64,000 nucleotides of DNA from the NCBI RefSeq assembly GCF_019320115.1, contig NC_089588.1:115292123-115356122 (forward strand), written 5' to 3'. The notes under the pieces were generated by a model. It did no database searches and was not told where the DNA came from. It saw only the letters and a list, made by a program, of their open reading frames with translations. The DNA comes from Miscanthus floridulus. Its lineage: Eukaryota; Streptophyta; Magnoliopsida; Poales; Poaceae. This document shows, piece after piece, positions 1-10,477 of the stretch. The translations under genes and the position numbers were made by a program. Numbering within the stretch: position 1 is the stretch's first letter; every line of letters begins with the position of its first letter.

Positions 1-2553
1 TGGTGTCTTCGTACATCATTGGCTAGAAGAACCTGCATTGCCAAATTTGGGCTTGAGTGCGGAATACTCCGTAGTGGCCTCTATACGGAGCTGCATGGCA
101 CTTTTCGATGATTTGTACCCCCTCCACTGTCGGCACGCACCTTCTCAGCAAGCCATCGGAACATATCGTCACCCTCAGCAGCATGTCGTCGCGTAGGAAG
201 TCATTAATTGGAAGTTCCTGTATGTCAGTGACTGGCATACGCGATAGATGATCTGTAACAGTATTCTCTCTTCCAGTTTTATCTTTTATTTCTTGGTCAA
301 ATTCTTGGAGCAAGTGAATCCATCTTATGAGGCGTGGATTTGCAACTTTCTTAGTGAGCAGGTATTTAAGTGCAGCATGATCAGTGTAAACAATTATTTT
401 TGCTCCCACTAATTAAGATCTGAATTTATCAATAGCAAAAACAACTGCATGAAGCTCTTTTTAGTTGTAGCATAATTAAGTTGTGCTCCTATCAGTGTTT
501 TGCTAGCATAGGCAATTGCATGATGCTTTTTATCTTTGGTTTGTCCAAGGACCGCACCAACGGCATAATCACTAGCATCACACATTATTTCAAATGGCAG
601 CAACCAATTGAGTGGTTAGATGATTGGTGCTGAGATGAGTGCTTTCTTGAGTGGATGGAAAGCGTTTAAGCACTCATCAGTGAACTCAAATGGTACATCC
701 TTAGCTAGTAGGTTCGTCAATGGTCTAGAGATTTGTGAAAAGTCTTTAATAAAATGTTTGTAAAAACCTGCATGTCCTAAAAAGCTGCGGATTCCTTTTA
801 CGTTCACAGGGGGTGTTAGCTGTTCTATGACTTCAATTTTTGCTTTATCAAGCTCAATCCCCCTCTCAAACACTAAGTGTCCAAGAACGATTCCCTCTCA
901 AACCATGAATTGGCATTTTCCTCAATTTAGTACTAAATCTTTTTCCTGACATCACTACAAGACTTTGTCTAAATTCTCTAGACAATGGTCAAAGGTTTTT
1001 CCATACACTGAAAAATCATCCATAAAAACCTACACAATTTCTTCTATCATGTCTGAAAAAATTGACATCATGCACCTTTGGAAAGAGGCCGGTGCATTAC
1101 ACAACCCAAAAGACTTTCGTCTATATGCATATGTTCCATATGGGCATGTGAATGTAGTCTTGCTTTGATTGTCGGGGTGGATAATAATTTGGTGATACCC
1201 CGAATACCCATCTAGAAAACAAAAGAAAGAGTGCTTCGCCAACTGCTCTAACATCTCATCGATGAAGGGCAGTGGGAAGTGATCTTTCATTGTTGTCGCG
1301 TTGAGTTTTTGGTAATCTATACACACCCTCCACCCTGTGATGGTTTGTTGTGGGATTAGTTTGTTCTTGTTGTTCCCTACGACCGTCACACCCCCTTTCT
1401 TGGGCACCACTTGGATGGGGCTGACCTAGTCGCTATGAGGCACATGATAGATAATCCGGGCGTGAAGAAGTTTTAGGACTTCCTTCTTCATGCCTCCCCG
1501 CATTGTATTATTGAGCCTACGTTGGTGTTCGCGTGATGGTCTGCATGTAGGGTCAATTGGGATACGATGGGTGCAAAGCATTGGACTTATCTCCTCAAGA
1601 TCTTGGAGTGAATACTTGAAAACTGACCTTTGTTTTTCTTAGATGGCGATGAGTTTGGCCATCTCCTCATCAGTAAGCTTGTCACTTATGATTACCGGAG
1701 CTTCTTTGTTGCCATTCAAGAAAGCATAAGGCAGGCCAGCGGGTAGGGGTTTAAGTTCAACGGGAGGTCATGTCGGTGCTTCCTCTTGAGGAAGGACAAT
1801 GGTTTCGCCTAGGTCGTCCTCTTCTTCTATAAAGAGATTAGCATCTTTTTCTCAGGACGACTCAGGAGATTCGAATGGTGATACCGACATGACTTCCTTG
1901 GGCAGTTCATGGTAGGGGAGAGTGTCTGCCACGGAGTTTTTAGCTCGAGTGATAGGAATTGCGAAAGTGTCTCTCCCTAGCTTAACATCCAACTCCCCTA
2001 TTTTGGGTGGTTCAGTATAAAGTTTTTCTAGGGGGTGACCTATCATGATGTCAAAATCTTTGGTGTCGAATATATGGAAATCAAGAACCATTTTGATTTT
2101 ACCATGATATATTGTTATATTATGTAGGAGCCCAAGTCCTTTCAAATTAGAATGTGGAGCAATCCTAAGTGAATTGTTTATTGGAACAAGAGGTTCATTA
2201 CAGAAGTAAGCGGATGCGAAAGATGTAGACATTATGTTTGCCCCAACAGTTGGATTATAGCGCACACCCACCATGTTGTCATGAATGTTGCATTGAATGA
2301 ATAGAGAGGGGGTGTGAATCTGAATTGCTTTAGACAAAAACTCCACTTCTTCTACCCATTCTTTGCTCATAATGGCGGTCAACTCCCTAATGGACTCTTT
2401 AAGGAATTCTTTGTCTACTGGGTCCAAAGGGGTGATAGGGACTGGTGGCCTCTTCTGACAAGAATAATTTGAAGTATTTCCAAAATCTTGGAAAAGGACA
2501 TCCTCGAAAGGTGGAAGGTGTATGTCCGGCCTTAGACGAAGAGACTTCCTCAT
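1..2553 (-). pseudogene. Athila pol polyprotein, copy A (broken)
   Basis: Pol is read in pieces on the minus strand. Positions 2553-1852 encode a retropepsin-like region ending near 'DFDIMIGHPLEKL'; the usual catalytic Asp-(Ser/Thr)-Gly-Ala is replaced by Val-Gly-Ala. Positions 1410-1030 encode the reverse transcriptase core ('VCIDYQKLNATT', 'FCFLDGYSGYHQI'). A TAG stop lies immediately before the catalytic 'VFMDDFSVYG' motif (about 1030-1000). Positions 873-616 and 603-23 encode the RT connection and RNase H ('IMCDASDYAVGAVLGQ'; '[13 protein letters not shown]'). An in-frame 129-base deletion relative to copy B falls near 168. Several stops break the frame, so it cannot make Pol. Confidence 0.88.
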
Positions 2554-2584
2554 GACTTAACACAGGTTCCCCACGGAGGGGTTC

Positions 2585-3217
2585 TTAGGGAGGAGTGTTC
2601 TCTAGAATTCGGTCTAAGAGGGCTTCTCCTTCCTCAATGGTTTTGTGCGTGAATGAACCTCCGGTAGTTATGTCAAGTTGTAGGGCAGACTCCATGCTAA
2701 GCCCTAACCAAAAATGTTGTAATAACACATGGTTGGGTATAGACATGTCTGGGCTGGAATGTGTTAGGATTGAAAATCGGTCCCAGGCTGCACCTATGGT
2801 TTCCTTCTCCTTTTGTTGGAAATTGAGGATCTCTTGTCGTAGGGTAGCAATTAGAGATATAGGGAAGAATACGAGACAAAATCTATTCCTTAGTTCTTCC
2901 CAATCGCCAGCTACCTTCCCTACGTTATGGGTGTACCATTGTTTCGCCCTCTCATCAAGTGAGAAAGGAAACAACTTACACCGAAATATGTCTTGTGACA
3001 TGCCTGAAATGGTCAGGCAAGCATAGAGTTGCTCAAATTCCCTAAGGTGATGGTAAGGATTTTCATAATCGATCCCCGAGAAGGTTTGTTCCCAAACCAT
3101 GGCTATAAAGCTAGGGCAGATTTCATAGCTAGAAGTTGTGATTGGCTTCGAGGATTGTGGTGGCTCTAAGAACTCGCCCTTGGGGGCAAAAAGTTGATGA
3201 ATTGTTTGGTGCTCCAT
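2585..3217 (-). CDS. Athila gag, copy A (open reading frame retained)
   Basis: This is the nucleocapsid precursor of the retroelement. I place the start at the Met of 'MEHQTIHQLF' (3217) because it lies just inside the primer site; an upstream in-frame Met at 3262 adds only a hydrophobic stretch. The retrotransposon gag core is visible: 'NPYHHLREFEQLYACL', 'LFPFSLDERAKQWY', 'WEELRNRFCLVFFP'. The frame stays open for about 210 codons, whereas copy B carries a stop at the Trp of 'GAAWDRF'. No zinc knuckle is seen in this segment. The element is dead overall because pol is broken. Confidence 0.82.
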   Translation of the reverse strand: MEHQTIHQLFAPKGEFLEPPQSSKPITTSSYEICPSFIAMVWEQTFSGIDYENPYHHLREFEQLYACLTISGMSQDIFRCKLFPFSLDERAKQWYTHNVGKVAGDWEELRNRFCLVFFPISLIATLRQEILNFQQKEKETIGAAWDRFSILTHSSPDMSIPNHVLLQHFWLGLSMESALQLDITTGGSFTHKTIEEGEALLDRILENTPP

Positions 3218-3299
3218 TGGAAAAGAATAAAAAGGAAAAGAAAGGCAAAATAAAAGATACACAGGTGGACTAGGTTTGAAGACAAAAACGACAACCGTT

Positions 3300-3316
3300 C
3301 CCCAGCAACGGCGCTA
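3300..3316 (-). promoter_or_regulatory. Primer-binding site, tRNA-Asp type (copy A)
   Basis: The minus strand reads TAGCGCCGTTGCTGGGG a few bases inside the 5' LTR. It matches the complement of the plant tRNA-Asp 3' end (consensus TGGCGCCGTTGCCGGGG) with two mismatches. Athila elements are known to use tRNA-Asp. Confidence 0.8.
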
Positions 3317-3324
3317 GAAATTAT

Positions 3325-4582
3325 TGTTGGTGTTCCTTAGCGAAAGTAGAGGAATTCACAAGCGCACAGATACTCCGTTGTAGCACTTCACCCGGAAGTA
3401 TTCAGGGTATCGTATTTTCCAAAAGGAACGGATGTGTGAGTCTCTTAACTAGTTCACCTAAAGAAAATAAGTGAGAGGTAGCTTAGGTAGTGAGTTTTTT
3501 GTAAGGTTAGATATCCTAAACGACGATAACTTTGATACTATAGACTTGTTTTGGGCACCGGCTTATACCTGGTCTGTCAAGTACCTCCGGCCTGTAGCTC
3601 TATGTTGAACCCGGACGTAGGGGAATACGAGGGACGAACATGGCTATCACCACCTGCCGCCTACCCCTCAACCGTGGGGAACGAGTCCAATGAAGATAGC
3701 TTCTAGCCTAGACACCACATCTACGCTATCGACTATTACTCTAGCGTGCATGCAAGGGTTATCCATCTTTATCAGGGCCCTTCTACTAGAGTACTCGCCA
3801 CAAGGACGGACAACGAACCCACATGTTTATAATGAACAAAGGTAGCTTCTTAAGAAATCGACACCAAAGTTAAACATGAACTTCTTACTCCAAGTAGTAA
3901 GACGCTCACAGAGGTACAAGCGGAGGAGTTGCTAGCTCCGACATAGTTCCGCTAAGTGTAGCGAGTACACTAAGAGAGGTTGCTGACAGCCCCGGCACTT
4001 CTCCAACTCTTTCCTCACTCACTCCCATTCTTATTCTAGCTGAAGCTAAGTAGAAATGAAGCTCTCCCTTCTCTTCTTTGCTCTCTTCATGTGTCGTCTA
4101 AAGGGGAGCTCTACCCCTCTATTTATACAGGGAGGATGGCGGTACTTCAAGCTATTCTTGGCGCGAGGACAGGGCTGCACCGCCTTAGCATGGAGGCATG
4201 CCACTGCCAGAGCAAGGAGAGGCAGGGAGGCGCCCACAGGGGGCCCCGCCCCCTAGGGTCGGCCGCCCCTTGATTGCAGCCGTTGGCCACCGCCTTCACG
4301 TGTCAGGCTTTGGGCTGGACCTGGATCACTCCCTGGTGGTGCTTTGCCCCGGTTCAGATGAGTTGATGGGGGCCTTTGTTGTTCCTTTGCGCAAATCAGC
4401 TTCGGAAAGCGCCTTTCTATGAATTTCTCCATGCATTTAGGTTTGTGATATGCAAAAAAATGCTTGTACCAAAACTTCTAGAAAGTGTAAGTTAATATCC
4501 CTAATTCTACGTTTTGGTGTTTATATTTGTTCATTTTGTTTATATGTTGGTGGTAGGATTACGAGTTTAAGCATCGCCAACA
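3325..4582 (-). repeat. Athila 5' LTR, copy A
   Basis: This 1258-bp LTR has ends TGTTGG/CCAACA on the plus strand. Its near-identical counterpart is 27142-28397, and a more diverged one is 18976-20226. On the minus strand a TATAAAT box (4127-4121) sits in GC-flanked sequence typical of an LTR core promoter. Short ORFs inside it are not genes. It is followed by ACGAC at 4583-4587. Confidence 0.9.
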
Positions 4583-4587
4583 ACGAC

Positions 4588-5938
4588 TGCGGGACGTGAG
4601 GTGCAAATACATTGAATTTTAGCCATTGAATTTGGTAGAGTAAGGAGAGAAAATGACATAATTGATAATCACCACCACCACTTTCACTGCTGGTTTGTTA
4701 ACAACCGGCAGTGATAATCATCACTGTCGGTTCGTATTATGAACCGTTAGTGAAATTATTTTCACCATCGCTTCATGTTACAAAACGTTGGTGAAGATAG
4801 GAGCGATTATCACCGCGGGCTAGTAACACGAACCGGCGATGATAACCAATCACTACTGCTGGTTTGTGGTAGCATCCGGTGGTGATGGCGACGCATTTTT
4901 GACCGCCGCTTTGTGTTCCGAACCGGTGGTAAAAATCACTTTCACCAACAGCTAGACTTATGCTTGCAGCACAATAAAATTCATAAATTTTTCAAACAAA
5001 GTCGGGTGAAAACAAACTTTATATCCAATTTGTGTAAGTCGATGTGATCTACAATTTTGTAGTTGATGACTTTTTCATTTGAAATCATTTACGGTCCCAT
5101 AATTCCGTTTGAAGTTCTCGTATTTTAAAATTCAACTTTCTCGAATTGTACATACTGTCTCAGATGAAAAAAAGATCAGAAGCAAAGTTGTAGATTTCGA
5201 TGTGATCTACAATTTTGTAGTTAATGACTTTTTTAGTTGAAACCATTTATAGTCTCAAATTTGTATCTGAAATTCTAAAATTTTGAAATTTAAAATTTTC
5301 AAACTACCTTGGATGGAAAATCGACCAAAACCAAAGTTGTAGATCGCGATGAGAACTACAACTTTATAGTTGATGAGTTTTTTCATTTGAAATAATTTGA
5401 GGTCCCAAGTATGGCTGAAGTTCCCACACTTTTAAATTCAGATTGTTCAAATGACCTCGTATGGCGAAACGACCAACATCAAAGTTGTAGATGTCGATCA
5501 AAACAACAACTTTGTAGTTGATGACTTTATCAACCGAAGTCGTTTAGGGTCTTAAAAATTCATTTCAAAATTATGAGTAGTGAATACTAGGAGAATGAAT
5601 ATGCCATATAGACACAAGTGACTGAGGTGTGGAGTGGTTTGAACAGCTACGCGCAAGGACAGAGGTCTCAGGTTCGAAATCCACCACCGCGCGCTATTCA
5701 TATGAAAAATCGTGTGACTTGTGATATCACGGGATTAAATCAAATTTTGGACCTATTTTTTGACCCGATTTTGGAATTCATGGAAATCCTAATCTTTGCC
5801 GGCCGAATCGGTGGTGACAGATTATCATCATCGCCTGTTCACAACCGGCGGTATGACCAACAACTTTCACCGCCAAGGGCCAAAACCGGCGGTGATGAGG
5901 GGTCTGGACCCGGTGGTGATGAACATTCTGTATTAGTG
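4588..5938. mobile_element. Non-autonomous DNA transposon remnant (CACTA-like), copy A
   Basis: No coding capacity is seen. The flanks carry many direct and inverted copies of an 'AACCGGCGGTGAT' motif (about 4670-4940 and 5800-5925), like the subterminal arrays of CACTA elements. The right end reads TTCTGTATTAGTG, that is CACTAATACAGAA in reverse, a CACTA-type terminus. The middle holds four imperfect ~150-bp repeats containing 'TCTACAATTTTGTAGTTGATGA' variants (about 5040, 5205, 5355, 5505). No left terminus is visible, probably because Athila inserted into it or it was truncated. The repeated copy is 28403-29753. Confidence 0.6.
5621..5700 (+). other. tRNA-like segment with pol III B-box inside the transposon remnant
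   Basis: A perfect B-box-like GGTTCGAAATCC lies at 5671-5682. A plausible A-box (GTGGAGTGGTTTGAACAGC, from about 5628) lies about 40 bases upstream, at tRNA spacing. I cannot fold it into a clean cloverleaf, and no anticodon is assigned. It is probably a decayed tRNA or SINE head captured by the transposon. The copy at about 29435-29515 keeps the B-box. Confidence 0.35.
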
Positions 5939-6335
5939 ATGTTGCATTTCTGGGTGCATTTGTTGGTCTTGATGGAGTAAAGGTTATCTCTGCGGAGCAG
6001 GCAAATTGCGGGGTGGATCTACAATAATTGTAACTGATGGTTTATTTAGAGGTAGAGACTAGTATTCGCTGCATGGGTCTTGGTGATTCTGGTGATATAT
6101 ATCCGTGGCCTGGTAATTAATTTTCCAAGAGTTGTACTACTAATTTGCACGTTCTCTATTATTACAACAGATTTTTTGTTAGCTGGGTCCGTCGTTTTCC
6201 GTCCTTTGTTGCATCGTTGGAATTTGAAACAGATCGGACTCCGTATTCTACTCCAACTCAACTGACCCGGCCGGGCTGTGTTCATATATCTCGGAAAATA
6301 ATTCCATCTATGGCGAGGAACAAACCCGAACGATA
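5939..6335 (+). promoter_or_regulatory. F-box gene A upstream region
   Basis: About 400 bases between the transposon end and the F-box ATG. The segment 6105-6300 is clearly related to the sequence upstream of the F-box pseudogene at 13855 (shared 'GTAATTAA.TTTCC', 'ACAACAG.TTTTTGTTAGCTGGGTCCGT'), so it is inherited promoter/5' UTR rather than random spacer. A TATA-like CATATATC lies about 50 bases before the ATG. No further elements can be assigned. Confidence 0.5.
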
Positions 6336-7571
6336 ATGGAAGCAAAACGAACAAAGCATGACGGCGGCGTGTTGCTGCCAGAGGACGTCGTCTTCGAGGT
6401 GCTAGCCAGGCTGCCGGCGAAGACCCTGTGCCGGTTCCGGTGCGTCTGCAAGGGCTGGTGCGCCCTCATCGCCAACCCTGCCTTCGTCGCCGTGCAGAGA
6501 TCTCGCGCCGGGCCGCACCTCGTCGGCGTGTTATACAAAGCCTGGCCGCCGGAGGTGCGGGTGATGGACATGGACGGCAACGTGGTCAGGGCGTTAGAGA
6601 TGACGAGGAGCACGCCGCTGCCCACGCGGCCAGACCTCATCTGCGTTGACGGAAACCATTTATCGCGGCAATGGTGGCATGGTCATCGATCCGGCGGCCG
6701 GGACGAGCGTTCACCGTCGACTTCAGCGGGAGCGATCCACCACCTCCCCGGGGCTGCACCTACTCCACGAGCTTTGGACGTGCCGCGCCGTCCGGCGCCT
6801 TCAAGTTCATCCGCCTGCAGGAACCTTTGTCAGTGGAATGACGACGGCGGTGGCCACATGTTCACCGAGGTTGCCACCATCATTGACGGTGGCAGCACAG
6901 AGCCACCGACATGGAGGCGAAGGGCAGCACCGCCTTTTGTTACCGGCCTAGGCTGTGATCAGAAGGCCATAGTCAATGGGTTTCTCTACTGCATCTCTTG
7001 CAAGCTCGAGATTGGTGGTGACGTCGATGGTGAAGATGATACAGCTCCGAGCTGGAACCGCATAGCCACTTTCGACCTCGAGAGGGAAGAGTGGAAGGCG
7101 GAGGTGATTATTGGCCCCACATTGATGAGGTACCACAAGGCAGAGGAGATATGGTGCATTGCTCTAGTCGAGATCAAGGGAACCTTAGCTATGGTTGACG
7201 CACACGTGGACAGTGACCAGGATGTGAGCATATGGCTCTTAGTTGATCCAGACAAGAGTGTGTGGGTCAAAGAGTGTACGATACAGATGCCTAAAAAGTA
7301 CACATGGACTACAAAGCTATTGGGCGATGTCTTGGGTGATAGAAGAATGTTATTGCTAGTAAGGATGATGGAGAAAGAAACAAGACAAAATAAGAATAGC
7401 TACGATTTTCGAGATGCCCTTCTATTCTACAACCCTAGCACGAAGGCGTTTACAGACATTGTGGAGATCGCAATCGGATTTAGACATACATTGGTCTTTT
7501 TACACTGGGAGCCTCTTGTCTTGACAAATAAGTGCCGACAAACATCAAAGTACATAGATGCATCAAGTTAA
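6336..7571 (+). CDS. F-box protein, copy A (frame-scrambled in the middle)
   Basis: This 411-codon ORF probably derives from a substrate adaptor of an SCF ubiquitin ligase. The N-terminal F-box is at about residues 13-55 ('LPEDVVFEVLARLPAKTLCR', then 'CVCKGWCALIANPAF'). The C-terminal half resembles the DUF295/F-box-associated type seen in grasses ('WLLVDPDKSVWVKECTIQM', 'FYNPSTKAF'). Compared with copy B (30152) it has three separate +1 insertions at about 6671, 6706 and 6828. Roughly residues 113-167 are therefore read in the wrong frame before the frame returns at 'WNDDGGGH'. A further +1 near 7460 and a 5-base length difference near 7518 rewrite the C-terminus. It may be decaying or carry sequence errors. 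No function can be claimed beyond family membership. Confidence 0.6.
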   Translation: MEAKRTKHDGGVLLPEDVVFEVLARLPAKTLCRFRCVCKGWCALIANPAFVAVQRSRAGPHLVGVLYKAWPPEVRVMDMDGNVVRALEMTRSTPLPTRPDLICVDGNHLSRQWWHGHRSGGRDERSPSTSAGAIHHLPGAAPTPRALDVPRRPAPSSSSACRNLCQWNDDGGGHMFTEVATIIDGGSTEPPTWRRRAAPPFVTGLGCDQKAIVNGFLYCISCKLEIGGDVDGEDDTAPSWNRIATFDLEREEWKAEVIIGPTLMRYHKAEEIWCIALVEIKGTLAMVDAHVDSDQDVSIWLLVDPDKSVWVKECTIQMPKKYTWTTKLLGDVLGDRRMLLLVRMMEKETRQNKNSYDFRDALLFYNPSTKAFTDIVEIAIGFRHTLVFLHWEPLVLTNKCRQTSKYIDASS

Positions 7572-8538
7572 AGGCTAATGCAGATGATGTAGACACAACT
7601 TGTGTTTCAATGCAATGAAATAATCATTCAGTGTTAATTACACATTCAATGATGATACAACTAGGCGAGTGATAAAGGAGTAACTATCTCAATGTTCAGT
7701 TGAAATAATCTAAATATTTGCAAAAGTTTCATTGCAATGGCTGATCATCAATTAGCTTTACTAACAAACGTGCATGTGTGTTGCAATTGAACTCAATATG
7801 TACAGGAATCAGAGTGTATATTATCGCTAAACATGTCAGTTCTAACTTGTATGAGTAGGTCATGAGTCCGGATCACCTATGAAATATGGAGGGCACGATC
7901 CAACACAAATTGGAATAGGACCCTATATCTACCATTGCTAGACGCAAGTTGGTCGTACTCATATCATGAGTATGGGTCATAAGTATAGGTCAAGTAAAAA
8001 AAGTAGGATAGAAGAAACTCTCCACTATTCGGGTAGGTAGATATAGGTGGACAAAAATATGGGATGAAATTTAGGCTCTTTCATACTATTATGTAGATTT
8101 GTGTACTTTTTCTGGTTATTGTAGGAGTGAGAGCCTTGCCATGATCGGCCAAATGCGTGCCTCATCGTATCCATTTTTTACAAGCCAAATATTTTTTACA
8201 GGTAGGTAGAAATGGGCCATGCATGCTTTCCAGTACGGCACACATTACTGGAAAACAGATTTTTACAGGCAGGAATATAATATTAACTGAGGTGGGTAAG
8301 GTGCCCGGCTCTATAGCGGAAGGTCTCTGTAATCGTGATTTTCGAAGACATATATGGAGACCACCTGTGATGCTGAATTACTAGAGGCAGGTGTCTTAGA
8401 ATGCTCGCATCTTGAAATCAATTTTAAAAATAACAAAAGCAACAGAACTAGTGTCATTCTTTGTGCGCCAATGTGCCAAGCTTGCCGCCATCACCGCTGC
8501 GCCCAAAACTGACCCTGCTGCACTCCTCGGTATGGAAG
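7572..8538. other. 3' flank of F-box A, no gene seen
   Basis: This AT-rich flank is shared with 31379-31475 plus 35377-36244 (copy B) and, more diverged, with about 41795-42420. The CACTA empty site (GCGAGTGATAAAGG) is at about 7666. Short ORFs here are not conserved in frame between copies and are not called. It ends at the GGAAG target site before the LTR. Confidence 0.7.
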
Positions 8539-10477
8539 TGTCGACACAAAAATGTTATCACGCAGCAAGCTGGAAGGATCTGCTTGGAGTAAGCCCGTAG
8601 ATCCACTTGGCTTCGACGCAGGACCAGCAGATCCTGCGAATTCCCGAAGGCGTGCCAATCAATTTGACCTGCAATTGACAAGGAGAGAAAGTTTATCAGT
8701 AATTTCGGGTGGAATGTGCTGGTTTTGTCCAGATAGTTCTAAGTGTGCCGCTTCGGGATCAGTCAGACGGGAAAATCGACTAAACAGTCGATACGAAAGA
8801 AATCTGTTGTTAAGAACCGTAACGCTTGCGGGTCATGATTGATTTTATAGTAACGAATACAATGCATCCAGTTCTAATGATCCTTTTCCTTAAGTTATTA
8901 ACATATATGCGTGAAAGATGCATAACTGGCTAAATTCGATTTGATCAATACGTGGTGTAGAGCCAATGAATCTGGTGAAAAAGGATATGGCACACAAACA
9001 ATCGACTGTTTGATATAGACTGATCTACGAACTGTCTGGATCTAACCTATTACCGTCAACAGTGAGGTTCGACCGGATCGATGCAGCTATGATGATGATG
9101 ATAGTTCAGAACCAGAAAATCCATAGAACCGACCATACTTCAACAGGCTCATGAAAGCATGCCATATCTGTGAAAGCGCAGTCGAATCGGCTAAAATAGC
9201 CGATTCAGGTATAAAAGAGATTACATCATGTGAACAATCGACTATTCAATACGGACAGATCTATAAACTCATCAGAATTAACCTGTTATCCTTAACAGTG
9301 GGGTTTGATCGGATCGATGGCAGCCATAATAAGGACAACAAATCAAACCTTTAAAGTAAACATATCTATTCACATTTAACAGAATCATGAAGACATACCG
9401 TAAGCGTTAAAGTACGCGTGATCGGCTATTTAGCTGATGCAGGCATAACAAACAGCCATGGTCATGCCTGGTCGAAAGCAAATCTACCAGCTAACATCCC
9501 CCGATCGAAAGTGCTAACAGTGGGAATCGACCGGATCGTTACAGCCATAATAGCGAGCTATAGACCAGATTGAACTAGCTAGTAAACCTACTCAAGATCA
9601 GACGTGCCTTGACCGCGTACTATGCACGATCAAGATCAAAATAGAACAACCAGTAAAACATAATCCATCGTATGAAGTAAAAATTAACATAATATAGCAA
9701 AATAAACGATGGACTAAAAGGATGTGAGGCCGATTCAGATCGATCTCGATTGGGCAGGTTGATATTGCTGAAACTAATGACAACAAGAACATCAGCAATA
9801 TCGTTAACTTAATGAATCTACCTGAAGGATGCCACCCTTAGGTAGAGCCGATAACTTGACCTTAATCTAATTCGAGCAGTGGAGGTCGAACTTAACCGAT
9901 ACAGCCGTACTTGAACTAGATAAGGATCGATAACTAGCTTAAACTAGAGCTCGTAAGAGGTCAGCCAGACCGATGCAGCCTTACAAACATAAGTATAAGC
10001 CATGACGGTACTTATAGACAAGCCGAAGGTTTACCGGATCGATACAACCCTGCTTGTTGAAGAACTCATCGAGATATACAGTACTCCTACTCCTAAGAGT
10101 TGGCTTAAAGCCAAAAAAAGTAATTGGTATTGATTGATTGGATGTCCCGTACAATAGCCGGGGTCCAACATTTATACCGGAACCTAAACATGAATCCTAC
10201 TCAAACACGACTCATTACGATCTTTGGAATAAAAGAAAACATTCCTAACTTTAGATAACTTGGACCCTAATCTTTTCCTTTTTGTAGAGTCCGACATATT
10301 CTTCCCGACGCCAACTGTAGCTCATTGACGTTATCTGCTGATGTCATCCGAATAGAGCCAATCTTAGTTCCGCATCTAAATCAGCTAATATCGATTGTTA
10401 TGTAATCGATTCCTTGATGACACAATCTTGGAAGCTTCGAGTTCCCGTGTTCTTCTTCCTAAATTTTGGTGTAAACA
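8539..10477 (+). repeat. Retrotransposon LTR, copy A (1.94 kb)
   Basis: It starts TGTCGACAC and ends GTGTAAACA, and matches the solo LTR at 36245-38181. It is preceded by GGAAG (8534-8538), but in this copy it is not followed by GGAAG; instead it runs into CATGCCCCC and plant-mobile-domain sequence. Inside, a motif close to ACCGGATCGATGCAGCC recurs at irregular spacing (about 9073, 9310, 9530, 9977, 10033). No ORF is supported. Confidence 0.8.

Larger units (their letters stand above)
1..4582 (-). mobile_element. Athila-like Ty3/gypsy retrotransposon, copy A (3' part cut off by window)
   Basis: The element is read on the minus strand. From right to left it shows a 5' LTR (3325-4582), a tRNA-Asp-type primer site, gag (3217-2585), a protease-like segment (2553-1852), reverse transcriptase (about 1410-965) and RNase H/linker (about 873-1). 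The integrase and 3' LTR lie beyond the window. Wording such as the 'FLGHAGFYKHFIKDFS' block and the gag 'PYHHLREFEQL' block is typical of the Athila lineage. The 5-bp ACGAC after the LTR (4583-4587) matches the target duplication of copy B, so both derive from one insertion. Confidence 0.9.
1..10477. repeat. Segmental duplication, copy A
   Basis: This whole stretch is repeated at 23688-38181 in the same order and orientation: Athila pol and gag, right LTR, DNA-transposon remnant, F-box gene, 3' flank, then a 1.94-kb LTR. By eye the copies differ by scattered single bases and a few indels. Two large differences stand out. Copy A lacks 129 bases of pol near position 168, and lacks the 3.9-kb CACTA element found in copy B at 31476-35373. 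Homology stops at the terminal CA of the LTR at 10477. The left end lies outside the window, so the true length is unknown. Confidence 0.93.

Noticed and set aside
2595..3026. 143-codon plus-strand ORF
   Set aside because: It is the antisense of Athila gag; the sense strand carries the recognisable gag domain.
3325..4582. Small ORFs inside the Athila LTR (for example 4046-4237)
   Set aside because: They differ in frame among the three LTR copies, as expected of non-coding LTR sequence.
6046..6354. Minus-strand ORF over the F-box promoter
   Set aside because: Not conserved in copy B as an equal frame and has no recognised content.
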